Below are positions 1-11,371 of a stretch of DNA of 64,000 bases, piece by piece (within the stretch, counting starts at the first letter, position 1; each line of letters begins with the position of its first letter). Position numbers and translations under genes: made by a program. The stretch is from Aquatica leii (lineage: Eukaryota; Arthropoda; Insecta; Coleoptera; Lampyridae), in assembly GCA_035610365.1 (NCBI GenBank), contig CM069432.1:73474520-73538519 (forward strand), read 5' to 3'. The notes under the pieces were generated by a model. That model was not told the origin of the DNA. It made no database searches and was given only the letters and a program-made list of their open reading frames with translations.

Positions 1-598
1 TAAAACCCCATCTCGCGCGCATACCTATGCGGTGAATTGAAAATATTTGTTATTTAAAAAAAAAATTTTTTACTCAAAAAATTATTTAAAAAATTTTTTA
101 CTCAAAAAATTATTAAAAAAATGTTCTCTTTGTATTAAACGTTTAAAAGTGTGACGTTATCTCACGACTTTTATCGTCGCGATTCACAATAAGTCATCCA
201 AAAATGTCAACATGACCGATAAGGCACAAAATCGCTAATCTAACTAAGAAACTATAACGTTATCGCGTTCTTGGTATTCATAGTTATGATTAGTGTGCGT
301 ATTCTCGTAGTTAAAAATACGTCTAGAAATAATTTTGTTTTTATCACATTCCTCTGATGAAATGTAAATGCGAAACGTTTAAAAATTCTTAATGAATTTG
401 CAAAACGCGTTTACAAAATCTTTTTTAAAAAACGATTTAAATAATTTTTAACTGGTTATAATCGATAATCTCTTATGATTTAATCAATAATAGAATCGTT
501 AAAAAGATCAATCAATAATTCTACAAAAGAAGTATCACTTTATCAATTCTTTAATTTAGAAAAATGTAAATTCTGATTACATAGAAATACCAAAATAA
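1..598. other. AT-rich non-coding DNA
   Basis: No gene is recognisable. At 354-376 the string CTGATGA, 11 bases, then GAAAC resembles a hammerhead core, but the intervening bases cannot form a stem II, so I do not annotate a ribozyme. Confidence 0.5.
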
Positions 599-606
599 GC
601 TTTTTG

Positions 607-1217
607 CAGTGGCGGCTTTTTAATGAGAGCAAGTGAGCAATTGCACCCCCTGGAATTTTAAACAAAACAAACAAAGCGACGGCTAACTGTGGAAGTGTTT
701 AATCAAAGAATAAATACACTAAAGTATTTATTCTTTGGTTTAATTATTACGTATTCATGGTTTGCGGACCGCGCGTGACAACAGTAACAACGTGCGATGG
801 TCTACTGAAGAGTGAAGCGAATCGAGGAGCAAAACCTGACAGTTGCTCAATACAGCGTTTAAAATTACATTGGAGGTGGGGATACTTGTATTTTGCTCGT
901 TTTCAATGCTGCAATATACATAGCGATTGAGCAAGTATTTAGTTTGCTCACGGTAGGTACTCGGAAGGCAAATACAATGAATTCTGTCGCTAGTTTAGTG
1001 GATAATGCGTTTTCGCGATTAACGTATGATGAAAAAATTGCAGTAAAAAATCTTAAACGGCCGATGCCTCAATTATGTTTAGAAAATAAACAATCTGTTA
1101 AAGGTAAAGACGTTATAAGAAAATTCAAATTGGATATTTATAAGAAAAATGTATTAGGTATACTTTTTAATTTTGAAATTATGCACCCCCAATGTGAACC
1201 ACCCCGAGCCGCCACTG
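607..1217 (+). mobile_element. Internally deleted hAT-type DNA transposon with 8-bp TSD
   Basis: The element begins CAGTGGCGGCT and ends in the inverted form AGCCGCCACTG. It is flanked by perfect 8-bp direct repeats GCTTTTTG (599-606 and 1218-1225), the target-duplication length of hAT elements. Inside the ends, both sides carry a short TGCACCCCC-like stretch. At 611 bp it is far too short to encode a transposase, so it is a non-autonomous derivative holding only the N-terminal coding part. Confidence 0.85.
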
Positions 1218-1231
1218 GCTTTTTGTATTAA
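893..1231 (+). pseudogene. N-terminal fragment of a hAT transposase (ZMYM-like type)
   Basis: The 112-codon open frame lies inside the 607-1217 hAT element and runs slightly past its right end. The part around SRLTYDEKIAVKNLKRPMP matches, from memory, the N-terminal segment of insect hAT transposases often annotated as zinc finger MYM-type proteins (an EK-IK-LGRP-PDL pattern). The zinc finger, RNase H-like catalytic core and dimerisation region are all missing. The last codons are the terminal inverted repeat being translated. It is a dead remnant and the ATG at 893 is not a meaningful start. Confidence 0.55.
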
Positions 1232-1534
1232 CTTTTTTATCGACTCTACATGACGATTACCATCTCTTATGTAGTTGCATTGTTTCAGGCGCCACTTAAA
1301 AAAATCGGGAAGAAAGTATAAAAAACTTGCTAAGGAGGGCCAAAGAACGCCGGGATCGAGAAGATAAAAAAATGAAATAATCTAAATTTATTTTATTTGA
1401 ATATAATTTGGATTATTATTTAAAAATATAGTTTTATGTAATAAAAATTTGTATTTTATTTGATAAAGTTATTTTTTATTAAAAATATAATATACATATA
1501 TAGTACATATCCTACAGTCATCGTTGCAGATACG

Positions 1535-1675
1535 CAAGGATGTCCTATAAGGACATCGTAGGGACAAAAGAACGTCCCATTAATGTCCCTAGGACGTACA
1601 CAGAACCAAAATGGGATGACTTTGGGACATTCAGTGATCCGCAAAATCATGTCCCCGGGACATCCTTGTGTTTGT
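1535..1675. mobile_element. Small palindromic MITE-like repeat
   Basis: The outer ends are inverted copies around CAAGGATGTCC (1535 onward) and GGACATCCTTG (to about 1671), matching over ~22 bp with two or three differences. Several internal GGGACAT/ATGTCCC units repeat the motif in both orientations. Overlapping open frames on both strands here are by-products of the repeat. I could not fix a target duplication. Confidence 0.45.
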
Positions 1676-1679
1676 TGGG

Positions 1680-3048
1680 TAAGATAAGAAAAATGATCTG
1701 GTTACCAAAATGTAAATCTATAAGAAAACGAACAGAAAAACGTCATAAAAATACGAAAATAAGTTATTTAATTTCTTTAATAACAGCTCCTTTGATTTTT
1801 TTTATTAACAAGTTGAACAGTATATGACTACAATAGTAATTGTATTCGCGTGTCGTATTTCATAAAAAGCTGCGTATACGTACTCGCTTGTCACCAGAGC
1901 CGAGAAAATTTCTGAGTTTTATTGCTTTATAGAACAGTTTTGTTACCATCTACTTTCTTTTATTAGTCTTATTGGCGACGTTTTAAAGAATAAAGCTATA
2001 AGGAAACAGATGGGCTGACCATCGATAACGGATACAAGTTTGGAAAAAGGTATATTTGTCGGATAATAAAAATGCGCGATTTTTATGGGTGCTAGGAACC
2101 TAACTAAAGTTATTGTGGGTTGTGATGATGGCTCAATAAGTACTTGCCGGCTAAACGTCGCATTGCCAGTACTGCCACAATGTATTTGTGTTTCCTGGGG
2201 CATGTTTATAGCATGGCTCAAAACCTAAACCAAACAAAACGTGTTTTGTGTTCAGCAAAAACTTGTTTATACAAAGAAAAATGGAAATTTTATCAGTGAT
2301 CTGCGTAACCCTAGCACATGAAATTTTTAGGTAACTAGGCTATGTAAACCATTTCATAGCCATTTACCTTATATATTTAATGTCAATTATGCATAAAAGG
2401 AGAGTTTCATATTCTAATTATTTTCAACGTCGCAATGACAAGTTCGTAAATATATTATGTTCGTGTTTTACTTATCCTGTATGCCGATCTTACTATTTGT
2501 CGGTTTTGTTTTCTAACTTCGCATTTCGGACAATTACATTTTCTTAATAAAAGGGGTATTTATTATAAATAAATACTGTAGTCTCTATAAATCTTATTTG
2601 TAAAATAAACAAATATAGAACGTTGGTGAACCTAACTTCTTTTGTGTTCTTTATTTATAGATAAAGGACGCGTTGATTATAATTTATAAACACTATTACA
2701 AGTCTCTTATCATATATAGCGATTTGAACTACTATAATATCGTGTAATATATAAATTAATCTTTAAACATTTCATTATTTTTATACTAAGTAAAGAGAAC
2801 TAAGGAATCAAATGATTCAAAGAAAAGATTATAAATGCTCTCAAATAAGTGATGATGTAAGCACATAGATAGAAAACTGGAGGAAGCTAATGAACTATTT
2901 GTTGGATTCGATAGAAACTGAATAATACTTTTGTGTACGAATGCGTATATATACATATTTGCTACTTTTGTCTTATTGATAATTTTTTGTATAGCATTGA
3001 ATTACAGAGTGCCCTAATTTGTATTGTGTACAATTGTAATGATACTTA
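1680..3048. other. Non-coding DNA with one unrecognised open frame
   Basis: An open frame of 92 codons on the minus strand (1943-2221) has less AT-biased codons than its surroundings, but it matches no family I know. The plus strand opposite is also partly open. The remainder is AT-rich and featureless. Confidence 0.35.
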
Positions 3049-3358
3049 GGGTCGGTTGCACCAACACTCGTAGTTAAAGTCGTTGATCGTTGTTAGGTAA
3101 TCTTTAGTTAAATTTTAACTTGGGTTAATTTTCATACGCATTGCACCAACCAAACTTTAACTCGAGTTTATTAATTACGGATAAACTTGGCAACAGTTGA
3201 TTGAAATTGTACGACTACGCATGTCTATAAAATTTAAGTCAGGCTATTGGTTAATTTGTAATAACACAATATAACAAACGTTGGTGTAAGCAAATGTAAG
3301 TATAATAACACTTGTAACCTAATTATTTTTTATTTTAATGTGCTATTAATAGCAGAAA

Positions 3359-4635
3359 ATGGAAAAAAGAGAAAGAGCCGGAAACTTTACAGAGTCAGAG
3401 AAGGAAATTATGACATCCATAACATCCAAATATTTTTCTATAATAGAAAATAAAAAAACCGACGCTATCACCATTAAACAAAAGACTGAAACGTGGGAAC
3501 GTATAGCAGATGAATTTAATTCATCGGCAAACAACGTCAAACGCACGGGACTACAACTGAAAAATGCGTACAATAATTTGAAAAAACGATTAAAAAAAGA
3601 AAATGCAGAAGATAAGGTGTGTTTACATCTTTTAATAGTATTGGGTATATGTATACTTATTGATACTTATTTTAGATAGAACTGTATAAAACTGGTGGTG
3701 GTGTCGCCCCATTACCAAAAATGACAGAAGAAAAGTCGAGGTTGTTGAGCCTTCTGCAACCCCAATTGGAACCTGTGAAAAGTCGCTTTGATAGCACTGC
3801 AAATTTTATAATAGAAGGTACTTTTCTATAAATCGCATTTTCAAATTAAACTTATTAGTGTCGTAATTGTTTTTATCCACACTCAGTTAGTAACGTATAG
3901 TTTTCCGAACCTCTTAAAGGTTGGTAAGTGAGCGGTTTCCATGGTTAAAAAAAAACGAGTATGTAATGAAACCTCGCGGTCAGTAATGTACACTTTCCGA
4001 ACCTGTAATTCGTGTGTGTTATGTTTTAACTAATTTGATAAAATGAAAATCATAAATTAAATACGTATATGTCAATTGTGAAGTGTGCCTACTACGTTTT
4101 AATTTTTTACCGAAATAAACGATAATATTTTGGAAGTAGGTTTTCATTCATTTTTTATTAGTTTTATGTTATTTATTTTATTTAATGGCTGATTGTGAAT
4201 AAAATTGTATACAAACCTTGGCAAAAGTGTTCCATTTGTCTCGAGAACTAGTTCACCTCGAGGCTATGCCTCTCGGTAAACTATAGTTCTCTCGACAGAA
4301 ATGGAATATTTTCCGCCTCGGTATGTAATCTACTATAATCTTATTACATTTGGGTCCATTATTAAATTTACACGATATTAGTAGGTATCTCAGTGATGAA
4401 AAATAAAATTAATTTTCTTTACTTCTCAAATGTCAAACTGCTTACCTTTTAATTTGATCGAAAATAAAAATTCTTATATTTACAGATTACTCCAATTGTG
4501 GATGCAGAAGATATTTGCATCGAAGAAAAAGTACATGAACCACCTCCAAAGAAAAAAGTTTGCGACATTTACGAAACTGTACAGGATTATACCAAAAAAA
4601 AACACAGAAACATTCTCGGCTCGACCAAAAGTTAG
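3359..4635 (+). CDS. Harbinger Myb/SANT-like DNA-binding protein (spliced, 3' end worn)
   Basis: In this superfamily the Myb-like protein binds the element ends and brings the transposase to the nucleus (compare NAIF1 with HARBI1). Exon 1 (3359-3616) encodes a trihelix-type Myb/SANT domain with the WERIADEFN and LKNAYNNLKKR helices, ending at a GTGTGT donor. Exon 2 (3676-3817) follows a TTTTAG acceptor and encodes YKTGGG and a proline-rich linker typical of zeste-like Myb proteins. A third exon starting at 4508 stays in frame (EEKVHEPPPKKK) to a stop at 4633-4635. Just beyond, a charged coiled-coil-like stretch (LEIEIEILQIKNKEKK) continues in another frame, so the C-terminus has probably suffered one or two frameshifts. 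Exon borders are my inference from splice consensus and frame. Confidence 0.7.
4228..4316. repeat. Imperfect hairpin in the Harbinger Myb-gene intron
   Basis: Two arms of about 40 bp pair around a 3-base centre near GAGGCTATGCCTC. The outer arms read GTTCCATTT and AAATGGAAT. It lies in the long second intron and could be a tiny palindromic insert or a remnant of one. Confidence 0.5.
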
Positions 4636-4772
4636 AGATAGAAATTGAAATATTACAAATTAAAAACAAAGAGAAGAAGAATTACTAAACCAACAGAAGT
4701 TTAATACTTTAAAAGCAGAGTTGGAGTACTTAATTGTAAAAACAATTTGATGAATTAAATAAAAACTAATAT

Positions 4773-5825
4773 TTAAGTAAAATGCGTATTTATTAAAACT
4801 GTTCTATCGTGTACATTTCCAGCATTAACAATCTCTATATTATTATTAATATTTTCCTCTGGAACGTCTGGAAGTAATTCTAGGTCATCTTTTAGCTGTA
4901 TCGCAATGTTATGTAGAACTGTTATAGCTACAATTATATCAACAGCCTTTTCTGGTTTAACACGGAGACCAATATGCAAACACGCAAATCTCTTTTTCAA
5001 GATGCCAAAGGTCCTTTCTATGGTATTTCTTGTAAGAACGTGTGCTCGATTGTATCTTTTATCAGCTGGAGAAACTGGATTTAGTAGAGGTGTTAATAAA
5101 TAAGATTTACATGCATATCCACTATCACCAATCAACCATGCATTTCCATATTCACCAGCTTCTAGTTTAGCACGTAATAAAGATGTATTAAATATTCGGC
5201 TATCGTGCACCGAACCAGGCCATCGAGCTACAATATTTGTTATTTTTAAAGATGCATCACAAACAGCCTGAACATTAATGGAAAACCACCCTTTCCTATT
5301 TCTATACAATTCAGCATTATCACCTCCAGGTGAAATCATTTTTACATGCGTGCAATCAATTGCTCCTAAAACACGAGGAAAGTTCGCTAATTGATAAAAA
5401 GAAGCATTTGTTATGCGGATCTCTTCTTCAGTTCTTGGAAGCTGAATAAATTCTGCTGCTCGACTAGCTAAAATTGTAGTCACACGACTAACAGTTCGAC
5501 TTACAGTTGATTTATGTAGATTCAAATGATCTCCTAAAGTTAACTGGTAACTACCAGTAGCAAAAAACCGTAATGCTAACAGAAATTGATTAATGGGTGA
5601 TACAGGATGGTTTCGGTTTGTACCGTAAGACAGGATGTCATTTAAATTAAATGTTTCCATTAGATGAAGAACAGTTTCTTTGCTGAAGCGAAATCTGGCT
5701 TTAAAATCGACATCATCATAACCTGCAAAAGGATGTAGCCTTTTTCTGTAAATTTTTGGCCTAGGAAGCATATTAATAATGCGAATCATTTCTTCATCAG
5801 AGGATGTATCGGATTCTGAAGACAT
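4773..5825 (-). CDS. PIF/Harbinger transposase (HARBI1-like, DDE_Tnp_4)
   Basis: This uninterrupted 350-codon frame encodes the DDE endonuclease that excises and inserts the element. An N-terminal helix-turn-helix region (about 75-130, with LHKSTVSRTVSRV) is followed by the RNase H-like core. The catalytic triad is visible: D157 in AIDCTH, D234 in GDSGYACK and E270 in NTIERTFG, with D-to-E spacing of 36. Family landmarks are also present, namely the YRNRKGWFSINVQAV strand, WPGSVHDS and AITVLHNIA near the C-terminus. The length fits the family (about 340-400). It runs toward the Myb-like gene inside the same element. No missing key residue was seen, so this copy may still encode a functional protein. 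Confidence 0.95.
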   Translation of the reverse strand: MSSESDTSSDEEMIRIINMLPRPKIYRKRLHPFAGYDDVDFKARFRFSKETVLHLMETFNLNDILSYGTNRNHPVSPINQFLLALRFFATGSYQLTLGDHLNLHKSTVSRTVSRVTTILASRAAEFIQLPRTEEEIRITNASFYQLANFPRVLGAIDCTHVKMISPGGDNAELYRNRKGWFSINVQAVCDASLKITNIVARWPGSVHDSRIFNTSLLRAKLEAGEYGNAWLIGDSGYACKSYLLTPLLNPVSPADKRYNRAHVLTRNTIERTFGILKKRFACLHIGLRVKPEKAVDIIVAITVLHNIAIQLKDDLELLPDVPEENINNNIEIVNAGNVHDRTVLINTHFT

Positions 5826-6283
5826 CTAGAATTCTTTAGATTTAATATATATATATATATATAATCACAGCTGTATACCAACCGTTTTTATAATTTATTG
5901 TATAATGAAAAATCAAAGGGATGTGTGGATAACGTAGCTTAAAAACCGACTGAAAATTGGAAATGGATTTACAAAAAATCAATAACAATGCCTTAAACAC
6001 TTACATCTCGATTAAATAAATAAATACTAATCGTACTAATCAAAGAGTACCAATAAGAAAAGAACAAAACGTTAACACAAAACTACAATTTTTTATTATT
6101 TAGCTTTTATGATTGGTATACCTGTCAGTGTTAGTTAACTAAACCTGCTTAACACCAAGTTTAGCTAACTTTACAATTTAAACTAAGGTTAACGATAATT
6201 TTGGTCGGTGCAACAGAAGACAGACTAACTCGAGATTAGTTAATCCCGATTACGCTAACAACGGTCGGTGCAACCCACCCTTA

Positions 6284-9068
6284 GTGTCGTCATATAAGTT
6301 ATAGGATTGATAACGTTTATTAAATTAACGCTTACAAATTACTACGCATGTAGACATTTTCAAAAATAAAAGACAATAGCACAATAATTTTTGTGGTGGT
6401 ATCATACTCCCAAATAAAAGCAAAAATTTTGCGCTTTATTACACTGCGTGTAAAACAACTTGAAATATTTTATTACATATACGCAACTTTTTGTGCTTTG
6501 CATAGTATTATTGCTTAGTGTATTTTATTATTTAGCACAAGCAGTGATTTACAAAAAAGTATAATTTTTATTATTGTTATTAAAGTAGGCCTAATAATTT
6601 TTAAATAAAGAAGTTAAAAAATACCATAACGTCCATTACTAACAAAACTATATAAAGACAAACGTCTCTAGACAAGTTAATGCTGTAAATAAATATTACT
6701 ATTACATCATATGCATTTTTCAAATATTAAACTAGCAAACAATTTAATTTATTCAATTAGTGTAAAATGAGTAAAATATAACGAATTTTTTCAAAACAAG
6801 TAAGTATATAAATAGTACTATGCAACCGTTATTAGTGTCAAAAACTAGTACTTCGGTTTAGAACTGTAGAACGTAGTGCGGGTCATGAGACACAACTTCC
6901 TACATTATTGTTATAATATGGCAGCTTTGCTTTGACATTTTAACGACTAATTATTTTAAGTGGGTGTATTGTTTTTATTTAAAGTTAAGGCAGCTTATAT
7001 ACAATTGTAAATAAAAGTGATCATGGAAGAGAAAATTGTAAGTAGTTAATAATTTCAACATTTTCTTTAACCGTAAAAGTAGTTTGTCATTGATTAATTA
7101 CAACCAATGTCAACTAACCTTTAACATTTTTCTTAAGTATTTGTTAAATTTAAATTAGCATGGGCTATGAGTATATAAAACCGATACATTGTCTATTTTA
7201 AAAAACACTATTATGTGAAATGTTTTCATTTTTAGAAATGTGATTCGTATTAGATAGAATATAGCAGGTGGTTGTTTTTAACTGTTTAAAAATTCTTAAT
7301 TTTTTGACAATATACTTTGCAACCTTTAATATAAATTTACCTTATGTATTATATAGTACATACTATATAATATATACATAAGTAAAATGAAGTGGTTTTG
7401 AATATGATATTGATCTGTATAATTTGGGTTTTCAAGTGTCTTGTTATTGAAAGTCTGAATTGCATGCTTTGTTTTCTGTAAATTTAATCTTAAGTTTTCA
7501 TACTTTAATTTTACTTCGAGTCAGTGACTATGAATAATAGTATTACTTGTATCGTTGTAGGTTATTCTTTTCGAATGAACATTAAATTTTGTTTTAGCAA
7601 CGGTTTTAGGTTAAGTGCATCTATTAGATTATTGTCAATTAATATTTAACAAGTAGGGCTACTAAATATATTAAACTATAATAATTATTAATGTTTTTAA
7701 ATATCAGCTGTTATTCATATAGGTTTTAAAAATCGATGCATTGAGCAAGGATTTAATTGTTGCTGTAATTAATTTATCGTGTAAGGTTTTGTATTCAAGA
7801 TTTGAAAGGCTCTTTAATTAAACTGAATACCTATATGAAAATTTTGTATTATCATGATCTTATAAGTAAAAAAAAGTATATTTAATGCTATAAATGCAGT
7901 TTTACACAAAATTGTTGTTTGTTTGAAGTTACGGACATAAATAAAAAACGTACTAATATTATAATGGTTTGTAATGAATTAAGTTCAATAATTAAATTAT
8001 TGTCTATTGACTGTTATTACAGGTTACGGTTGTCCATCAATGTTCTAAAATACTCATAATAGGCGGATTATTTCTATGCGTGTATTTTAAGTTTTTAAAT
8101 GTCTTGAAATTATTACTAATTCTACCAGCCACTGGCTTTTAAGTAGCAATCTAACACTCTTTTTTGCAATACGATTATCAAACGTGTGACCTTCAGATAC
8201 GTTGCATCGTGCTACATTAGCTGCGCGAAAAATAATTAAACTTCTTAATTGTAGTTGAACCAAGTACCCTTATCTTACTTTACATACAGTTGTAGTCTAC
8301 TGCTTATAATTTTGAAACAGATTGAGTAAAAATAAGAACCTTGGTTTTATAACTCCATCTCAAACACTTTTTGGAAAAATGCAAAAAACCGTTTAGAGTT
8401 GTTGCAGTTCTTCCTAAACTGTGTAGTTTTTTCTGCGGATTGGTATACTCTTTGGAGGGCATAAATCAACAACAAAATAAAACTATATTAGTAGCTATAT
8501 TATTTATTTATAATATGGATAATGTTACTTCTGAAACTAACCGTTGGATATTTCAAATTTTTCTACAAGTTGTGTAATAAGAATACTATAATGGCATACT
8601 TGCTGATACAACTTATTTTAGCAAAGCTTTTATTCTTAAATGATTCCAGATTCAGGTAGATCTTCATCATGGTCACAAAATAATTCGCGTCTTCTTATTG
8701 TGGGTAACTGTTTTCCTGTTTGCCAATGTCTAAAATTTTTTTGTAAAACCGTAAATCGTCTAAATGTCGCTATTCGTCATCATAATGTTTAAAACTAACT
8801 ACTTATTAACGTTCGATTTCTTTACTTCTTTTATAATAGCTTTATGTGGGTTTTAGGAATTTCAAAGTGGTGATTTTCTTAGGAGCTTGATTCAACCAAT
8901 AGATGCACATTGCGATCAAAATTGAATTTTCTCTTCTACAACCATTACTTAACAGTTTTATGGTATTGTAAGACGAAAGTGTTCTGAAGCGTTTTAAAAA
9001 TACAATACGCTATTACTTTTGAGCATTTCTGAAATTCCATTTCCATTCAACACATCCAATAGTAAGAC
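6284..9068. other. Non-coding DNA
   Basis: AT-rich sequence, with no transposon ends or coding domain that I can support apart from the weak exon candidate at 7023. The 68-codon frame near 8371 is not convincing. Confidence 0.5.
7023..7037 (+). other. Possible host first coding exon (ATG to splice donor)
   Basis: ATG plus four codons (MEEKI) run directly into GTAAGT, a near-perfect 5' splice site. An upstream stretch without ATG could be a leader. Such a short match can arise by chance, so this is only a pointer for transcript data. Confidence 0.15.
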
Positions 9069-9225
9069 CGAGGGGTTGATCACTGACTAAAATTTGGTAT
9101 GCCATATTTACCAAATATTTTATTTACAAATTTTTTTCAATTTACCAATTTTACTAACATTTACAATATCTACCAATGATTGACCCAATATTTACCAAAT
9201 AATTACCATATTTACCAATCGCAGT
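9069..9225. mobile_element. End of a DNA transposon with subterminal ATTTACCAA minisatellite
   Basis: The sequence opens with CGAGGGGTTGATCAC, closely resembling the ends at 18866, 32044 and 35601. Like them, it is followed by a gap and then an element-specific tandem array, here degenerate copies of ATTTACCAA (9102-9222). The opposite end is not in the window, so this is a truncated copy, perhaps cut by the element starting at 9516. Confidence 0.5.
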
Positions 9226-10099
9226 GTCTGTGTCTGAATTTAACTTGGATCCTGAATGACTTTTAACAACTGTACATTTATGTATAAGTACATTTGCCTG
9301 ATTTAATACGTTGCTTGATCAGCTTTCTTTGGAAGTGGCAAGTTTTTTTACTACAATATTCTCATCGTTCTCTTTTAATGAATGTATGTAAGTTTATGTA
9401 CTTTCTCTTGCATTACTAACGTTCTTTTTGGTTGAAGGTTTTTTACCACTTTGATATTTTTGATATATTGCAGACGTGTTGAGCATACCTTCGTTCTCGG
9501 TGTAGTATGAGTATGCACTAAAAGAAAAAGTGACGTAGAATCAATGTAAATCTACATGGAATCAATGAAAAATATACATATTTTTCATCCGATGAATGGG
9601 TACATCATCATAATGAATTTGTTACATTAGATTAATGTACTAAAACATTGAATCTGAGCAAGAATGTGTACATCAAGACAATCTATTATTACTTTAATTG
9701 AATGTACATGATTCGTCAATTTCGTGTACCAACATTCATGAGTCAATGTAAAAGTTCATAACACATTGTACGATTACATTGACGCAATTTGTGTGCGTCA
9801 TTATTTTGATGTACAATTACATTGATTTTATGTATGTATTTCATTATTTTGATGTACCAGATTTCATGAATCAGTATAAACTGTAGATCAACAATATTTA
9901 CGATTACATTAATCTAATGAATGCACTACATCAATTTAATATTAAACATTAATAGTATGTAAAATACATATATTTCGATATTATACAAAGCGATCCAATT
10001 TTATTACACTCTGAAAGTAAACATCTATCAAACAACTAAAATTTAAAAAAAATTAGCTTGTTATTCGTATTGGTGATCTTTAGTAATCCATCTCCTGGT

Positions 10100-10440
10100 G
10101 GGTATAGATAGGTAAAGTCAACATTAATCAAAAAAATATTGCATTTACAATTAAAAACATTATTTTATGCAATGTTCTTACCAAACGAAAATCAGATGGT
10201 TTTTGTAGAATGGCCATTGATCAAATATTTTTCGTTGATAGACTTGAATACATTTCTAATTTTATGCATGCTGTCCAGTGGGATTCCAACTCATCCGTTG
10301 ACAATTTACCAAATTTCATCGACTTGATGCATGTTTCGCCATCGTCTTTTGAGGCTAAAATAATTAAAGATGTGAATAACTATTCAGTTAATTTCTCTTT
10401 TTCGTTTTAAATTTGATAACGTAGGGAATAACGTCAGTTA
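10100..10440. other. Interior of the CACTA-like element, unrecognised
   Basis: Two short overlapping open frames (10139-10410) resemble no known family and overlap one another. I see no domain in them. Confidence 0.4.
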
Positions 10441-10729
10441 TTAATGGTAACACTTAATTAATAATAATAATAATAATAATGCCTTTATTCAATGATCTAC
10501 ATTAATAAATTATAATTATATAATGGGTACAACAGGGCGAAGTTCAGTATGGTAGTAAACTACCGACTGCTCTTCCACTTAACCCCGTGTTTATAAACTT
10601 AGTTTTATATTAAATACAAGTAGCAAGTGCGTGAAAAGAAAAAAAATAAATGTAAAGTAATCAAAGTAAACGTTTAACTAATACAGTATTATACTACATA
10701 AAATTCAAGTATTTTTTATAATTATATAG

Positions 10730-11029
10730 TTATATTGTTAGGCCGTTTTGCATCGCTATTTTTAGATTTTTTTTAAAATGGATAATAGCTAGTGACTTCA
10801 TAGTGCTCGGTATGTTGTTGTACAGTGTCACGATTTGATATGAAAATGATCGTTTAAATAATTCTGTTTTGTGAGAGGGTGGAGTTAGTGACCCCTTATA
10901 CCTTAAATTTAATGTATGTACATCTGTTCTGTACGATATTTTGCGATACAGGTATTGTGGTTGTTTGTTTACGAGTATATTGTGGTAAAGGCAAGCAGCA
11001 TGTAATGTTCTTCTACTGTGCATGTTCAA
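10730..11029 (-). pseudogene. LINE ORF2 C-terminal domain
   Basis: The 99-codon frame continues the LINE ORF2 after the reverse transcriptase. The MHSRRTLHAACLYHNIL block, YRTDVHTLNLRYKG and the final FKRSFSYQIVTLYNNIP are, as I recall, the conserved C-terminal region of this insect LINE group. The segment joining it to the reverse transcriptase (11030-11371) is also readable, but in changing frames (for example IKLNNETIPFCDTVKTL), so two or three frameshifts separate the parts. Confidence 0.7.
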
Positions 11030-11371
11030 CCATCCCAGTTCTTTTAATTTATGTGTGATTCTGTCATACTTATGAATTCAAAAATATACCGCATGCAAGC
11101 GTTCTGTAGTTTTGTATCTTATTTACATCTACCTTATCTAAGCAGGGTCCATATACAACATCACAGTGGATAAGTTTGGAAAGTACAAGAGCATTACAAA
11201 GTATGGTTTTGTTTTGTATTTAGAACCTTTCTATGCGGATAAATTTGTTTGAGTATGCCATAAGCATTACCAACACATTTAGAAATGTGTTCTTTAAAGC
11301 GTAATTTTGAGATCAGCAGTAAGCCAAGGTTTTGACTGTATCACAAAAAGGTATAGTTTCGTTATTTAATT

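Larger units (their letters stand above)
3049..6280. mobile_element. Complete PIF/Harbinger DNA transposon
   Basis: The 3,232-bp element is bounded by imperfect inverted ends: left GGGTCGGTTGCACC, right (inverted) GGGTGGGTTGCACC. It is flanked by TTA on both sides (3046-3048 and 6281-6283), the 3-bp target duplication of this superfamily. A second internal copy of the GTTGCACC motif lies near each end (about 3141 and 6210). It carries the standard two genes, transcribed toward each other: a Myb/SANT-like DNA-binding protein on the plus strand and a DDE transposase on the minus strand. Intact ends and an uninterrupted transposase suggest a fairly young copy. Confidence 0.93.

Noticed and set aside
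354-376. Hammerhead-like string CTGATGA ... GAAAC
   Set aside because: The bases between the two core parts cannot form stem II, and no flanking duplication or inverted arms were found.
1540-1827. 95-codon plus-strand open frame
   Set aside because: It is mostly translation of the GGACAT-type palindromic repeat.
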